A DNA stretch of 64,000 nucleotides from Arsenophonus sp031446145 (GTDB taxonomy: Bacteria > Pseudomonadota > Gammaproteobacteria > Enterobacterales > Enterobacteriaceae): NCBI GenBank assembly GCA_031446145.1, contig CP132903.1, forward strand, positions 682,001-746,000, in the 5' to 3' direction. Below are positions 40,293 through 51,330 of this stretch, piece after piece. Numbering within the stretch: position 1 is the stretch's first letter; every line of letters starts with the position of its first letter. A model generated the notes under the pieces. It searched no databases. It saw only the letters and a list, made by a program, of their open reading frames with translations, and had not been told where the DNA came from. A program made the translations under genes and the position numbers.

Positions 40293-41144
40293 ATGCATCA
40301 ATATTTAAATTTATGTAAACGTATTATTAATGAAGGTCATTGGATTGAAAATAAACGCACTGGTGCGCGATGTTTAACTGTTATTAATGTTGATTTTGAA
40401 TATGATGTTGCTAATAATAAATTTCCTTTGATTACTACTAGAAAAAGTTTTTATAAATCTGCTATTTCTGAATTATTAGGATATATAAGAGGGTATTGCA
40501 GTGCGTCACAATTTCGAGATCTTGGTTGCAATACATGGAATGCAAATGCAAATGAAAATTTAGCATGGATTAATAACCCGCATCGTAAAGGTACAGATGA
40601 TATGGGTAGAGTATATGGGGTTCAGGGAAGGTCATGGAGGCGGTTAGATGGAACTTGTTTAGATCAACTGAAAAAAGTTGTTAATAATCTTTCTATCGGA
40701 ATTGATGATCGTGCAGAAATAATGACTTTTTATAATCCTGGTGAGTTTGAATTGGGTTGTCTACGTCCTTGTATGCATACTCATACTTTTTCAATTTTAG
40801 GGGATAAATTATATTTAACTTCATATCAACGCAGTTGCGATGTTGCTTTAGGTTTAAATTTTAATCAAATCCAATGTTTTGTTTTGTTGGCATTAATTGC
40901 TCAAATAACTGGATATAAAGTAGGTAAGGCATATCACAAAATAGTTAATGCGCATATTTATGAAAATCAACTTTCTATAATGTGTGATATTCAGTTAAAA
41001 CGTACTCCTTATAATTCACCTAAACTTATGATCAATCCTGATATTAAAACATTAAAAGATATTGAAACTTGGGTTACTAGTGATGATTTTTCAGTAATTG
41101 ATTATCAATATCATAATGCCATCAAATACCCGTTTACCATATAG
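40293..41144 (+). CDS. thyA: Thymidylate synthase, long (283-residue) class
   Basis: Makes dTMP from dUMP using methylene-tetrahydrofolate. From the ATG at 40293 it has 283 residues (MHQYLNLCKRIINEGHW); a TTG-initiated extension to 40254 has no support. Catalytic Cys in ELGCLRPCMHTHTFSILG (about residue 176), YQRSCDVALGLNFNQIQCF, and NAHIYENQL are present. E. coli ThyA is 264 residues with PCHAFF at the active site; this protein instead matches the longer class I recall from Vibrio- and Pseudomonas-like bacteria. Located after lgt, the standard place. Pairs functionally with folA. Confidence 0.94.
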   Translation: MHQYLNLCKRIINEGHWIENKRTGARCLTVINVDFEYDVANNKFPLITTRKSFYKSAISELLGYIRGYCSASQFRDLGCNTWNANANENLAWINNPHRKGTDDMGRVYGVQGRSWRRLDGTCLDQLKKVVNNLSIGIDDRAEIMTFYNPGEFELGCLRPCMHTHTFSILGDKLYLTSYQRSCDVALGLNFNQIQCFVLLALIAQITGYKVGKAYHKIVNAHIYENQLSIMCDIQLKRTPYNSPKLMINPDIKTLKDIETWVTSDDFSVIDYQYHNAIKYPFTI

Positions 41145-41354
41145 TAAATCATAATTTTTTATCTTTTAAAATGTTAGAAATTTTATTCAAATCATCATTT
41201 TTAGAAAAAGCATAAAAAATATTTTTATAATTTATATAATAATCGTATTCTATATTCTATTAGAAAACTTTTTTGAAAAAAAATCATATTTAATAAAATT
41301 ACTTATAAAAAATATTTTAATATATTAAGTTAATGTTATATATGGAGAGATATA

Positions 41355-44300
41355 ATGTTACACATTTATCATTCCAATAAATTGAAGATTCATGTAGAAA
41401 TTATTGCTAAATTAATACAAAAAAAACCTTTGAGTAATCCATTTGAAAAAGAAATTATTGTAGTTCAAACGTCAAATATCTCAAATTGGCTACAAATAGA
41501 ACTTGCAAAAAAAATAGATGTTGTGGCTAATATTTCTTTTCTTTTGCCTTCTGCTTTTTTTTATAAAATGTTTTCCCGTATATTATTTAATATTGCAGAA
41601 GAAAGTCTTTTCAACAAAAGAACAATGATTTGGCAAGTAATGCAAATTTTGCCTTCATTAATAGACTCACCTATATTTACATTATTGAAGGAATATCTTA
41701 AGGAAGATCTAAATAAACGTAAATTATATCAATTATCATGTCAAATTGCTGATGTATTTAATCAGTATTTAATTTATCGTCCAGAATGGTTAGAAAAATG
41801 GTATAATGGAAAATTAGTAGAAGGTTTGAGTGATCATCAAGTATGGCAAAAAGAGTTGTGGTTAGCATTAATTCAATATAGCAAAAAAGTTAGTTATCCT
41901 AAAGTTTATCAAGAAAATTTTTATCATCAATTTCTAAAATTTTTATATCTGAAAATGTTTTCCGATATAAAATTCCCAAAACGTTTGTTTATTTTTGGTA
42001 TTTCAATATTACCACCTATTTATATAAAAATATTACATGCTCTTGGAGAGTATATGGATATTTATTTAATAAATTTTAATCCTTGTCGTTATTATTGTGG
42101 CAATATTTATTGGTATTCTTATATTGAAAGATATCAAGACAATAGGGTGCAAAATTATCATAATAAATATCAAGTTTCATGTTTTTTAAATAATCATTTA
42201 CATGATACATCATGTGATCAATCATTAATCACAAATCCCTTGTTGTTTTCTTGGGGAAAATTAGGTCGAGATTATTTCTATTTTCTTTCTCAGTTAGATC
42301 AAGTACATGAAGTATATGCTTTTGTAGATATACCAGGTAATTCTTTATTACATCAAATTCAGAGGGATATTTTAAATTTTAAAAATTATATTCAATTAGG
42401 TTTAACACCAGAGACTTTTAAAAATAGTTTGTTAAAAAGAAGATTAAGCAAAAAAGATAAATCAATAACATTTCATGCATGTCATAGCATAAAAAGGGAA
42501 GTTGAAATACTCCAAGATTATTTGCTAGGTTTATTTGAAAAGGACTCAAAATTAAGACCAAAAGATATTATTGTTATGGTTACTAATATAGATGATTATG
42601 CTCCTTATATACCAGCAGTTTTTACTTATGTATCTCAAGAACGTCGTTTGCCTATTTCTATTTCTGGTAAAAAAATAAAAGGAATGGATCCTATTTTTAA
42701 AGTTTTTTTATTTTTTCTTAATTTGCCTAAAATCAGGTTTACTACAAAAGAAGTATTGAATGTATTAGAATTACCTGCAGTAGCTTGTAAATTTTCTATT
42801 GATGATAAAGAATTAGATTGTTTACGTCAATGGGTAAAGGAATCAGGTATTTGTTGGGGTATTAATGATGAAAATGTAAAGATGTTAAAACTACCAATAA
42901 CAGGAAAAAATACTTGGGATTTTGGTTTAAATAGAATGTTTTTGGGTTATGCTATGGATAGTAATTTAGGAATTTGGGATGGTGTTTTACCTTATAATGA
43001 ATGTAAGGGTTTAGCTGCAGAATCAGTTGGAAAATTAGCTAAATTTATTGATTTATTATGGAAATGGAGAAATATTCTTAATCAAGAAAGAAAATTATCA
43101 GCCTGGCTCCCATTATGTAAATCTTTATTGGATTCTTTTTTTCATTTTGATAAAAATAATGAATCCACATTTGTTTTTTTATTACAAAAATGGCATGAAA
43201 TTCTTAAAATTGGAATAGTTGCAAAATATAAAAATGTTGTTCCTATATCTATTATTCGTGATGAATTTTTGATGATTTTTGATGATAAAAAAATGAATCA
43301 ATGTTTTTTTTCTGGTGAAATAAATTTTTGTACTTTTATGCCTGTTTGTTCTGTTCCTTTTAAAGTAGTTTGTTTATTGGGTATGAATGAAAAAATATAT
43401 CCACGTTCAATAGAATCCGTTGGATTTAATTTAATTGAGGAAAAACCAAAATATGGTGATAAAACATATCGAAATAATGATTGTTATTTGTTTTTAGAGG
43501 TCTTAAATTCAACTTCTAAATGTTTGTATTTGAGTTATATTGGATATGCGATACATGATAATCAAATGTATAATCCTTCAATTTTGTTAAGTGAATTACT
43601 GGAGTATATTAGTTATAGTTTTTGTTTAAAAGGCGATGAAAATTTAAATGTTGATGAAAGTGCTAAAAAAATACAAGAACATTTGCTGATTAAACATACT
43701 AGAGTCCCTTTTGCTATAGAGAATTATTGTTCGCGTAGTGTTCATCAAAGTTTTGCAGATGAATGGTTATCTACAGTAAAGAAAGAAGGTTATGCAGAGT
43801 CTATTTTTTGTGCTGGGTTATTGCCAAAAATAGAAGTTTACAATGAAATTTTATTAGAAGAATTATTATTTTTTTATCGAAATCCTATTTCAGCTTTTTT
43901 TAAAAAAAGACTGAAAATTAATTTTTTAAATGAAGTAATTCAATTACCAGAAGAAGAACCTTTTGTTTTGAATAATTTAGAAAAATATAAACTTAATAAG
44001 TTTTTGCTTAATGCTATTCTTGATGAAGAACAATTGGAAACATTATTTTTGAATTTTTTTGCAACTGGTAAATTACCGGCTAAAAATTTTGCGCGTATTT
44101 ATTGGGAAAAAGAAATCAAAGATATGCAACTATTAGCTGCTAAGATAAAAATGTATTATGAAATACCTTTTAGTAAATTGTTTGTGGAATCTTTTGAAAA
44201 CATTGATTTGATTGGAGAATTAAAAAATATTCAAAAAAACGGAGTAATCCGTTATCGTCCCGCTAAGTTAACAGTTATTGATGGGTTATCATTATGGATA

Positions 44301-44726
44301 GAACATTTAGTTTTTTGTATAATATTTAATTTTGGACAAAGTTATTTTTTTGGTATAAATAATACTGAATGGTGTTTTAATACGGTAGATAAATGTCAAG
44401 CAAAAATATATTTGCAACAATTAATTAATGGTTATAAAGAAGGTATAAATAAACCATTACCACTTTTATTAAAAAGTGGCTGGAAATGGTTAATGCTATG
44501 TTATGATAAAAAAAATGATCAGTTTAATTTTGAATCAGATGTTGTTTTAGAAAAAGCAAATATACAACTCATAAAATCTTTAGAAGGCACTTATAATCAA
44601 TCAGGAGAACTGCAAAATATTTATTTTAGACGTGCTTTTACTAAAGTAGATTGCAATCTATTACATGAAATAAAAAAACATACTTTGCTTTATTTATTAC
44701 CAATGGCAATTTTTTTAAAAAAATAA
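41355..44726 (+). CDS. recC: Exodeoxyribonuclease V gamma subunit (RecC)
   Basis: 1123 residues (E. coli 1122). Scaffold of RecBCD that splits the duplex and recognises Chi. It opens MLHIYHSNKLKIHVEIIAKL and has QTSNISNWLQIELAKK, FGISILPPIYIKILHALG, FLNLPKIRFTTKEVLNVLELP and the later CSVPFKVVCLLGMNEKIYPR. As in the family it resembles a helicase-nuclease without working Walker or nuclease residues. GGAGAGAT precedes the ATG. First of recC..recB-recD; full length implies selection despite the extreme base composition. Confidence 0.95.
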   Translation: MLHIYHSNKLKIHVEIIAKLIQKKPLSNPFEKEIIVVQTSNISNWLQIELAKKIDVVANISFLLPSAFFYKMFSRILFNIAEESLFNKRTMIWQVMQILPSLIDSPIFTLLKEYLKEDLNKRKLYQLSCQIADVFNQYLIYRPEWLEKWYNGKLVEGLSDHQVWQKELWLALIQYSKKVSYPKVYQENFYHQFLKFLYLKMFSDIKFPKRLFIFGISILPPIYIKILHALGEYMDIYLINFNPCRYYCGNIYWYSYIERYQDNRVQNYHNKYQVSCFLNNHLHDTSCDQSLITNPLLFSWGKLGRDYFYFLSQLDQVHEVYAFVDIPGNSLLHQIQRDILNFKNYIQLGLTPETFKNSLLKRRLSKKDKSITFHACHSIKREVEILQDYLLGLFEKDSKLRPKDIIVMVTNIDDYAPYIPAVFTYVSQERRLPISISGKKIKGMDPIFKVFLFFLNLPKIRFTTKEVLNVLELPAVACKFSIDDKELDCLRQWVKESGICWGINDENVKMLKLPITGKNTWDFGLNRMFLGYAMDSNLGIWDGVLPYNECKGLAAESVGKLAKFIDLLWKWRNILNQERKLSAWLPLCKSLLDSFFHFDKNNESTFVFLLQKWHEILKIGIVAKYKNVVPISIIRDEFLMIFDDKKMNQCFFSGEINFCTFMPVCSVPFKVVCLLGMNEKIYPRSIESVGFNLIEEKPKYGDKTYRNNDCYLFLEVLNSTSKCLYLSYIGYAIHDNQMYNPSILLSELLEYISYSFCLKGDENLNVDESAKKIQEHLLIKHTRVPFAIENYCSRSVHQSFADEWLSTVKKEGYAESIFCAGLLPKIEVYNEILLEELLFFYRNPISAFFKKRLKINFLNEVIQLPEEEPFVLNNLEKYKLNKFLLNAILDEEQLETLFLNFFATGKLPAKNFARIYWEKEIKDMQLLAAKIKMYYEIPFSKLFVESFENIDLIGELKNIQKNGVIRYRPAKLTVIDGLSLWIEHLVFCIIFNFGQSYFFGINNTEWCFNTVDKCQAKIYLQQLINGYKEGINKPLPLLLKSGWKWLMLCYDKKNDQFNFESDVVLEKANIQLIKSLEGTYNQSGELQNIYFRRAFTKVDCNLLHEIKKHTLLYLLPMAIFLKK

Positions 44727-45561
44727 AAAATATATTTTATAATATATATAATTTAATATTATTTTTTTAAAAAAAATAATGCACATATAAATATACTTTA
44801 TAAAATATATAATTAAAAAAAATATATTTTTCTATTTTTTATAAATTATTGAATTTTTATTTGATATGTATATCAATATAAAATTATAATTAAAAATTTT
44901 TGTCATTACAATTTATGAGATTAATAAATTATTTTAATAAGATGATCATAAAATAGTTTGTTAATATTTTTTTAGAAATATATTATTCAATAATAATTGA
45001 TGATTAATAATTTTATAAAATTAAATACAAAATTATATAAGATTGATTTTTAATGTTTATTTAAATTAGATATTTCTAAAATTTTAGAAGCGTTTTTATA
45101 TTTTTTTATTTTAATTTTAATTTTTTTATAAAAATTTACATCCATTATAGATTAAATAAAAAACGTATGATTTTATTTAAAAAATAATGATAAAAAATGG
45201 AATTATAAAAATTATATAAACTATAATAATTAATATTCATAAAGATTATTTTCTTGTTTTACAAATTATATAGTTAACAAAAATCATAATGTTATATTAT
45301 TAATATTTTATTTATGGATTTTTCTATTATCTATCTTAAATAGATATTTTAAAAAATATATATTTAAACAATATCTATATGAAATATTTTAAAATTTATT
45401 TGATTATGTTAATAAAGTATTAATTAAAATATGGTTTTACAAAATTTCTTACTGTATTTCAAAAAATTGATAAGTTTATTTATTATAAATTTAATATTTT
45501 GATCATTTTATTAAAATTATATTTAAATTTATAAAAATATTACTGAATACGGAAAATAAAA
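44727..45561. other. Spacer where ptrA would lie
   Basis: About 835 bases between recC and recB. In E. coli the protease gene ptrA (about 2.9 kb) lies here and overlaps the transcription unit; no remnant frame is readable. Confidence 0.55.
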
Positions 45562-48500
45562 ATGAGGCATAAAAAAACAAAAATTTTTCAGTTAAATCCT
45601 TGTAATTTACCCCTTTATGGTAAGAGATTTATAGAAGCTTCAGCTGGGACAGGAAAAACCTATACTATAGCTTTACTTTATTTACGGTTATTATTAAAAA
45701 TTGGAAAAAAAAATTCTTTTTTTAAAAGATTAAATGTTAAAGAGATTTTAGTGCTAACTTTTACTGAAGCTGCAACAAATGAGTTACGAGCACGTATTCG
45801 TTATAATATTTCTCAGATGAGGATGGCTTGCATTAGAAATGGGTTTGGTTTTTCAAAAAAATCAATATATAAAATTTTACTTGTTTCTATTATAGATAGA
45901 AATGCGGCTGCTAAATGGTTGTTGTCTGCTGAACAGCAGATGGATGAAGCAGCAATTTATACAATACATGGATTTTGTAAAAAAATATTATCACATAATG
46001 CGCTTGAATCAAAAATGTTGTTTAAACAATCAATAATAAAAAATGAATCTTTTTTACAAAGACAGGCTTGTGCTGATTTTTGGCGATCTAACTGTTATCC
46101 ATTAAAGTATAATATATCGAAAATTATTGTAAATGAATGGAGTGGTCCAGAAGCACTTTTAGATGAAATTAAGCCTTATTTACAAGGAGAAATACCTTTT
46201 TTTTTAAATGAATCAATTAAATTTCAATCAATCACTGAACGTCATGAAATAATAATTAATAATATTAATATAATAAAAAAATTATGGATTTTGCATTTTA
46301 ATGATTTTTTTTGTTTGATTATGAATTCAGGAATTAATAAACGGAGTTATAATCGCCGTAATTTATTGCTTTGGCTAGATGTAGTTACTAAATGGGCACA
46401 ATCAAATACAATAGATTATAAAATACCAAAAGAATTAATTCGTTTTTCTCAATCTGAATTAACTAATAAAACACATGTTAACAATGAAATACCAAAGCAT
46501 AAGGTTTTTTGCTCTATTGATCAGTTTTTAAAAAAATCTAATACATTACGTAATATTTTTCTCTCAAAAGCTATTATTGATGTGCGTAAAATTCTTTTGA
46601 AAGAAAAAATAGAACGTGAAGAAATAGGATTTGATGATTTATTAGATAAATTAGAGCATATTTTACATACAAAAAATAGTGAACGCTTGAGAAATATGAT
46701 TCGTAGTTGCTATCCGGTAGTAATGATAGATGAATATCAAGATACGGATTCAAAACAAAATAAAATTTTTGAAAGTATTTATGATGGATATAAATATTCC
46801 GGTATATTTTTCATAGGAGACCCTAAACAGGCCATTTATGCCTTTCGTGGTGCTGATATTTTTAGTTATATAAAAACTAAAAATAAAATTCGATCACATT
46901 ATAGATTAGATATTAATTGGCGTTCTTCATCAAATATGGTAGAAGCGATTAATCATTTATTTAGTCGTGTTAAAAATCCATTTATATTTGAACAAATACC
47001 ATTTCATGCAGTTAATTCAGCTTATATTAATAAAAATTTAGGTTTAATTCATCAAAAAGAACAAGTATCGGCATTAAATTTTAATTATCTTGATAAAGAT
47101 CAAGTGTCAATAACTGAATATCAAAAAATAATGGCATATCAGTGTGCTAGTCAAATTTATTATTGGCTAAAAGGAGGAAATGATGGAACTACATGGTTAT
47201 ATAAAAACAATCAAAAAAAATCATTAACTGCTTCTGATATTATGATATTAGTTAGAAATCGTTGTGAATCAAAAATCATACAAGAAGAATTGCGTAAATT
47301 TAACATTTCATCGGTTTTGCTTTCTAATTATGAAAGCGTTTTTTCTACTGCTGAAGCACGTGATATATTATGGTTATTGCAAGCAGTTCTTTCACCAGAC
47401 AGAGAAGAAACTCTTCGACGTTCTTTAGCGACAGCTTTGATAGGCCTCAGTGCACAAGAAATTGAAGCATTAAATAAAAATGACAATCAGTTAGAAATAT
47501 GGATAAAAGAATTTCATCATTATTCATTAATTTGGGCACGTTATGGTATTTTAGCAATGTTTAAAGATATGATCAGTAATCAACGTATAGCTAAAAACTT
47601 ATTGAAGGATACTATGAATGGAGAAAGACGTTTAATGGATGTTATGCATTTATTCGAATTATTACAAGAATCTGAATTAGAATTTGATAATAAACATGCT
47701 ATTATTCGTTGGTTAGCACAACAAATTGATAAACCTGATCCATTATTAGACAATCAAAAAAGGCGTTTAGAAAATAATACAGATTTTGTTTTTATTAGTA
47801 CGATTCATAAATCCAAAGGTTTGGAATATCCAATTGTTTGGTTACCTTTTATATGTAAATTTTCGCAACAAAAATTAGCAATTTTTCATGAAAGAAAAAA
47901 ATTTCAAATATGTTTAGATCTTACAGGTAATCCAAAAAGTCTTAAATTAGCTGATGAAGAACGTTTAGCAGAAGATTTACGTCTCTTATATGTTGCATTA
48001 ACACGTGCAATTTATCATTGTAGTGTTGGTGTAGCACCATTATGTAAAAAATATAATAATGAAAAGCTTTGTGATACTGATGTACATAAAAGTGCATTAG
48101 GTTATTTATTGCAAAAAGGGAAAAAAGGTAGCTCTGCTTTATTGTTTAACGCTTTAAGATCTTTAGTTAATAAAGATATTGGTATTACATTAGCTAATAA
48201 TATCAATGCGTTTTCTCCTTATTATAAAAAAACTAAAGTTATAAAATTATTAGCTAAAAAATTTTCAGGAAAGATTGATGATATATGGCGAGTAACTAGT
48301 TATTCAGAGTTAAAAAAACATGATATTTCTACATTATCCAATAAAGCTATTGATAGTAATTTGAATGTTGATATAGGTTTAAAACCGTTAAATTGTAAAT
48401 TAAAAAATTACCAAAAAAGTCATAATTTTTTATTCCAAAAAGAAGAATCTAAAAAAAATGTTCATACCTTTCCTAAAGGAGTTATAGCCGGAAATTTTTT

Positions 48501-49167
48501 GCATTCAATATTAGAATTATTACCATTTAATGAAGATCCTAAAGAAGCTTGGTTAATAGAACGATTAGAAGAAGTTGGTTTTTCTTCTGATTGGGCATCC
48601 ATGCTTAAAATTTGGTTAATTAATATTTTTAATCTACCGTTACTTGAAAATGATTTTAGGCTATCAAATATTCTTTCTGAATATCGATTAAATGAAATGA
48701 AATTTTGTTTCTCAATAAAGAAAATATTATGTCCATCATTACTAGATGATCTTGCACATCGATATGATTTTTTATCTAAAAATTCTCCTCCTTTAAATTT
48801 TGAAAAAGTAAAAGGAGTTTTAAAAGGTTATATTGATTTGATTGTTTTTTGGAAAAAAAAATTTTATCTAATTGATTATAAATCAAATTGGTTAGGAGAA
48901 GATTCTTTTTCATATAATCAGCAGGCAATAAAAAATTCGATGATTCATCATAGATATGATTTACAATATCAATTGTATACTTTAGCTATTCATCGTTATT
49001 TGCGTAATCGTTTACCTAATTATGATTATCAGAAACATTTCGGTGGAGTAATATATCTTTTTTTACGTGGTATTTATACTAAAAATTCTCATGGATATGG
49101 TATTTATTATAATCTTCCTGTTTATCCATTTATTAATAGTTTAGATAAATTATTTAGTAATTTATAA
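45562..49167 (+). CDS. recB: Exodeoxyribonuclease V beta subunit (RecB)
   Basis: 1201 residues (E. coli 1180). 3'-5' helicase and the only nuclease of RecBCD. SF1 motifs: Walker A FIEASAGTGKTYTIAL (about residues 23-38), LTFTEAATNELRARIR, Walker B VVMIDEYQDTDSKQ, GDPKQAIYAFRGAD, INWRSSSNMVEAI, STIHKSKGLEYPIVWLPF and LYVALTRAIYHC. The C-terminal nuclease keeps GVLKGYIDLI and the active-site LIDYKSNWLGEDSF (Asp and Lys about 1105 and 1107, the E. coli D1080/K1082 pair). Two in-frame A9 runs occur without breaking the frame. recD starts 16 bases after the stop. Confidence 0.96.
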   Translation: MRHKKTKIFQLNPCNLPLYGKRFIEASAGTGKTYTIALLYLRLLLKIGKKNSFFKRLNVKEILVLTFTEAATNELRARIRYNISQMRMACIRNGFGFSKKSIYKILLVSIIDRNAAAKWLLSAEQQMDEAAIYTIHGFCKKILSHNALESKMLFKQSIIKNESFLQRQACADFWRSNCYPLKYNISKIIVNEWSGPEALLDEIKPYLQGEIPFFLNESIKFQSITERHEIIINNINIIKKLWILHFNDFFCLIMNSGINKRSYNRRNLLLWLDVVTKWAQSNTIDYKIPKELIRFSQSELTNKTHVNNEIPKHKVFCSIDQFLKKSNTLRNIFLSKAIIDVRKILLKEKIEREEIGFDDLLDKLEHILHTKNSERLRNMIRSCYPVVMIDEYQDTDSKQNKIFESIYDGYKYSGIFFIGDPKQAIYAFRGADIFSYIKTKNKIRSHYRLDINWRSSSNMVEAINHLFSRVKNPFIFEQIPFHAVNSAYINKNLGLIHQKEQVSALNFNYLDKDQVSITEYQKIMAYQCASQIYYWLKGGNDGTTWLYKNNQKKSLTASDIMILVRNRCESKIIQEELRKFNISSVLLSNYESVFSTAEARDILWLLQAVLSPDREETLRRSLATALIGLSAQEIEALNKNDNQLEIWIKEFHHYSLIWARYGILAMFKDMISNQRIAKNLLKDTMNGERRLMDVMHLFELLQESELEFDNKHAIIRWLAQQIDKPDPLLDNQKRRLENNTDFVFISTIHKSKGLEYPIVWLPFICKFSQQKLAIFHERKKFQICLDLTGNPKSLKLADEERLAEDLRLLYVALTRAIYHCSVGVAPLCKKYNNEKLCDTDVHKSALGYLLQKGKKGSSALLFNALRSLVNKDIGITLANNINAFSPYYKKTKVIKLLAKKFSGKIDDIWRVTSYSELKKHDISTLSNKAIDSNLNVDIGLKPLNCKLKNYQKSHNFLFQKEESKKNVHTFPKGVIAGNFLHSILELLPFNEDPKEAWLIERLEEVGFSSDWASMLKIWLINIFNLPLLENDFRLSNILSEYRLNEMKFCFSIKKILCPSLLDDLAHRYDFLSKNSPPLNFEKVKGVLKGYIDLIVFWKKKFYLIDYKSNWLGEDSFSYNQQAIKNSMIHHRYDLQYQLYTLAIHRYLRNRLPNYDYQKHFGGVIYLFLRGIYTKNSHGYGIYYNLPVYPFINSLDKLFSNL

Positions 49168-49183
49168 AAACAAAAAAATTTAT

Positions 49184-51019
49184 ATGATGCATTTACTGCA
49201 AAAAGCTTGTGAATTGAATTTGTTAAATTATTTAGATATACGATTTGCGATGAGTTTAACGAAAGAAAAAAATCCATTATTATTATTAATATTTTCATTA
49301 TTAAGTGCTGCAAATAGATTAGGAGATGTTTGCTTATTTATTGATCAGATTAGTTCAGGTGATTTATTTCAAGGAAGAGAAAGTGAAATGGCATTAAAAT
49401 TATGGAAATTAGCTGGTGCACCTAATAGTAATGAAATTTGTTTTGAACTTAAAAAATCTTATGCTGTTGCTAATGCAGAGAAAATGGAGATAAAACCATT
49501 AGTTTTATCAAATAATAAACTTTATTTTCAAAGAATGTGGTTTGATGAAGGATTAGTAGCAGATTTTTTTTCTCAGGATACATTAGAAATAGTTGATGAA
49601 GTTCAAATAGCAAAAATCTTAAATGTTTTATTTTTGCCATCAAAAATATATAATTGGCAGAAAATAGCTATCGCAGTTGCACTAACAAGCAGAATAGCAA
49701 TTATTTCTGGTGGCCCAGGTACAGGTAAAACAGCAACAGTAGCATGTTTGTTAGCTGCTTTAATAAAATTAAGTCATAAAAAATTAATTATTCAGCTAGC
49801 AGCACCTACAGGAAAAGCAGCTTTTAGAGTAAATGAAATGTTGGCTAATACATTATTACAGTTAGATTTATCTTCTCAAGAGTATGGACTTATGCCGAAA
49901 AGAGCTACAACTATTCATCGATTATTAGGTGCTCAACAAAATACTCAATTGTTACGTTATCACAAAAATAATCCATTATTATTAGATGTTTTAATTATTG
50001 ATGAAGCATCTATGATAAATATGTCTATGATGGCGAGATTAATTGAGGCTTTGCCTCAAAAGGCTCGCGTTATTTTTTTAGGAGATAAAGATCAATTATC
50101 TTCAGTAGAAGCAGGAGCTGTATTAAGCGATCTTTGTAGTTTTACAAAATTGGGGTATAGTTGCAAAAAAGTTAAACAGTTAATGAGAATTACTGGTTAT
50201 GATTTATCTAAATTTACATCAGATCATAAATCAAAAGTTAAGGATAAAATTTGTTTTTTGAAGAAAAGTTATCGTTTTCATAGTAAATCTAGTATTGCTC
50301 AACTTGCTACTGCAGTTAATCAAGAAAACATTATTACTGTACAAAAATTGTTAAGAGAATCAAGCAAGGATATTATCTTTAATTCTATTAAAACATCTGT
50401 TCAATATAATCAATTAATTTTTGATACAGTTAATTTTTATCACAACTATTTCAATATGATAAAAACAAATTTAGAACATAAAGATATATTCAGTGCTTTT
50501 AATAATTATCGTTTGTTGTCTGCTTTGAGAGATGGCCCTTATGGAGTTATAGGATTAAATAATAAATTAGAAGAAATTTTAGATCGTTTAGGGATTATTA
50601 GATTATTAAATAATACATGGAAAAATTATGAAGGTCGTCCAATCATGATTACTAAAAATGATCCTTCTCTTGAGTTATTTAATGGTGACATTGGTATTAT
50701 ATTGCGTGATAATAAAGAAGATTTAAAGGCTTATTTTCAATTACCTAATGGGTTAGTAAAAAAAATATCACCAAATCGTTTATCTCATTATGAGACTGCT
50801 TTTGTTATGACAGTACATAAATCTCAAGGATCAGAATTTGAACATGTTGCTTTAATTTTACCGCCAGATTTTGTTTCTATTGTGAATAAAAAATTAATTT
50901 ATACCGCAATTACTAGAGCAAAAAAGCGGATAACAATTTATGCAGATAAAAATGTTTTTATTGAGTCGATAAAAATTGCTGATAAACGACGTAGTGGTTT
51001 AAGTGAACGATTATTTTGA
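49184..51019 (+). CDS. recD: Exodeoxyribonuclease V alpha subunit (RecD)
   Basis: 611 residues (E. coli 608). 5'-3' helicase of RecBCD. N-terminal domain for RecB contact, then Walker A ISGGPGTGKTATVACLLAAL (about residues 174-193), LAAPTGKAAFRVNE, TIHRLLG, Walker B VLIIDEASMINMSMMARL, VIFLGDKDQLSSVEAGAVL, and the C-terminal TVHKSQGSEFEHV and LIYTAITRAKKRITIY. A sixteen-base gap from recB suggests one transcript. With recB and recC intact the whole enzyme can be made. Confidence 0.96.
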   Translation: MMHLLQKACELNLLNYLDIRFAMSLTKEKNPLLLLIFSLLSAANRLGDVCLFIDQISSGDLFQGRESEMALKLWKLAGAPNSNEICFELKKSYAVANAEKMEIKPLVLSNNKLYFQRMWFDEGLVADFFSQDTLEIVDEVQIAKILNVLFLPSKIYNWQKIAIAVALTSRIAIISGGPGTGKTATVACLLAALIKLSHKKLIIQLAAPTGKAAFRVNEMLANTLLQLDLSSQEYGLMPKRATTIHRLLGAQQNTQLLRYHKNNPLLLDVLIIDEASMINMSMMARLIEALPQKARVIFLGDKDQLSSVEAGAVLSDLCSFTKLGYSCKKVKQLMRITGYDLSKFTSDHKSKVKDKICFLKKSYRFHSKSSIAQLATAVNQENIITVQKLLRESSKDIIFNSIKTSVQYNQLIFDTVNFYHNYFNMIKTNLEHKDIFSAFNNYRLLSALRDGPYGVIGLNNKLEEILDRLGIIRLLNNTWKNYEGRPIMITKNDPSLELFNGDIGIILRDNKEDLKAYFQLPNGLVKKISPNRLSHYETAFVMTVHKSQGSEFEHVALILPPDFVSIVNKKLIYTAITRAKKRITIYADKNVFIESIKIADKRRSGLSERLF

Positions 51020-51330
51020 ATTATATAAATAAATAATTACTAGTTTTTTTTGATATGATTAAAAATATATTTTTTATAAAATTATTAAAAGAATAATTTT
51101 AAAATTATAGTTATATAAATTTTTAATAAACAATATGTTTTTTATGTTTAGTAAGTATTCAGAAAAATAATTGTTTCATAACCAAATTTTTTTGTTTTTT
51201 AAATGGTATTTTCTCCTATATTATTAAAGTCATTATTTTTTATAATTAATAAACAATAATGATTTTTTTTTTTCTTTATACATATAATTCAATAATTTAT
51301 AATAACTTGATGTTTTTGAGTAGGTCTTTG
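51020..51330. other. Spacer where argA would lie
   Basis: About 310 bases between recD and amiC. In E. coli argA (N-acetylglutamate synthase, opposite orientation) lies between them; nothing of it remains readable. The upstream in-frame extension of amiC to 51259 (two other ATG codons) is not supported. Confidence 0.45.
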
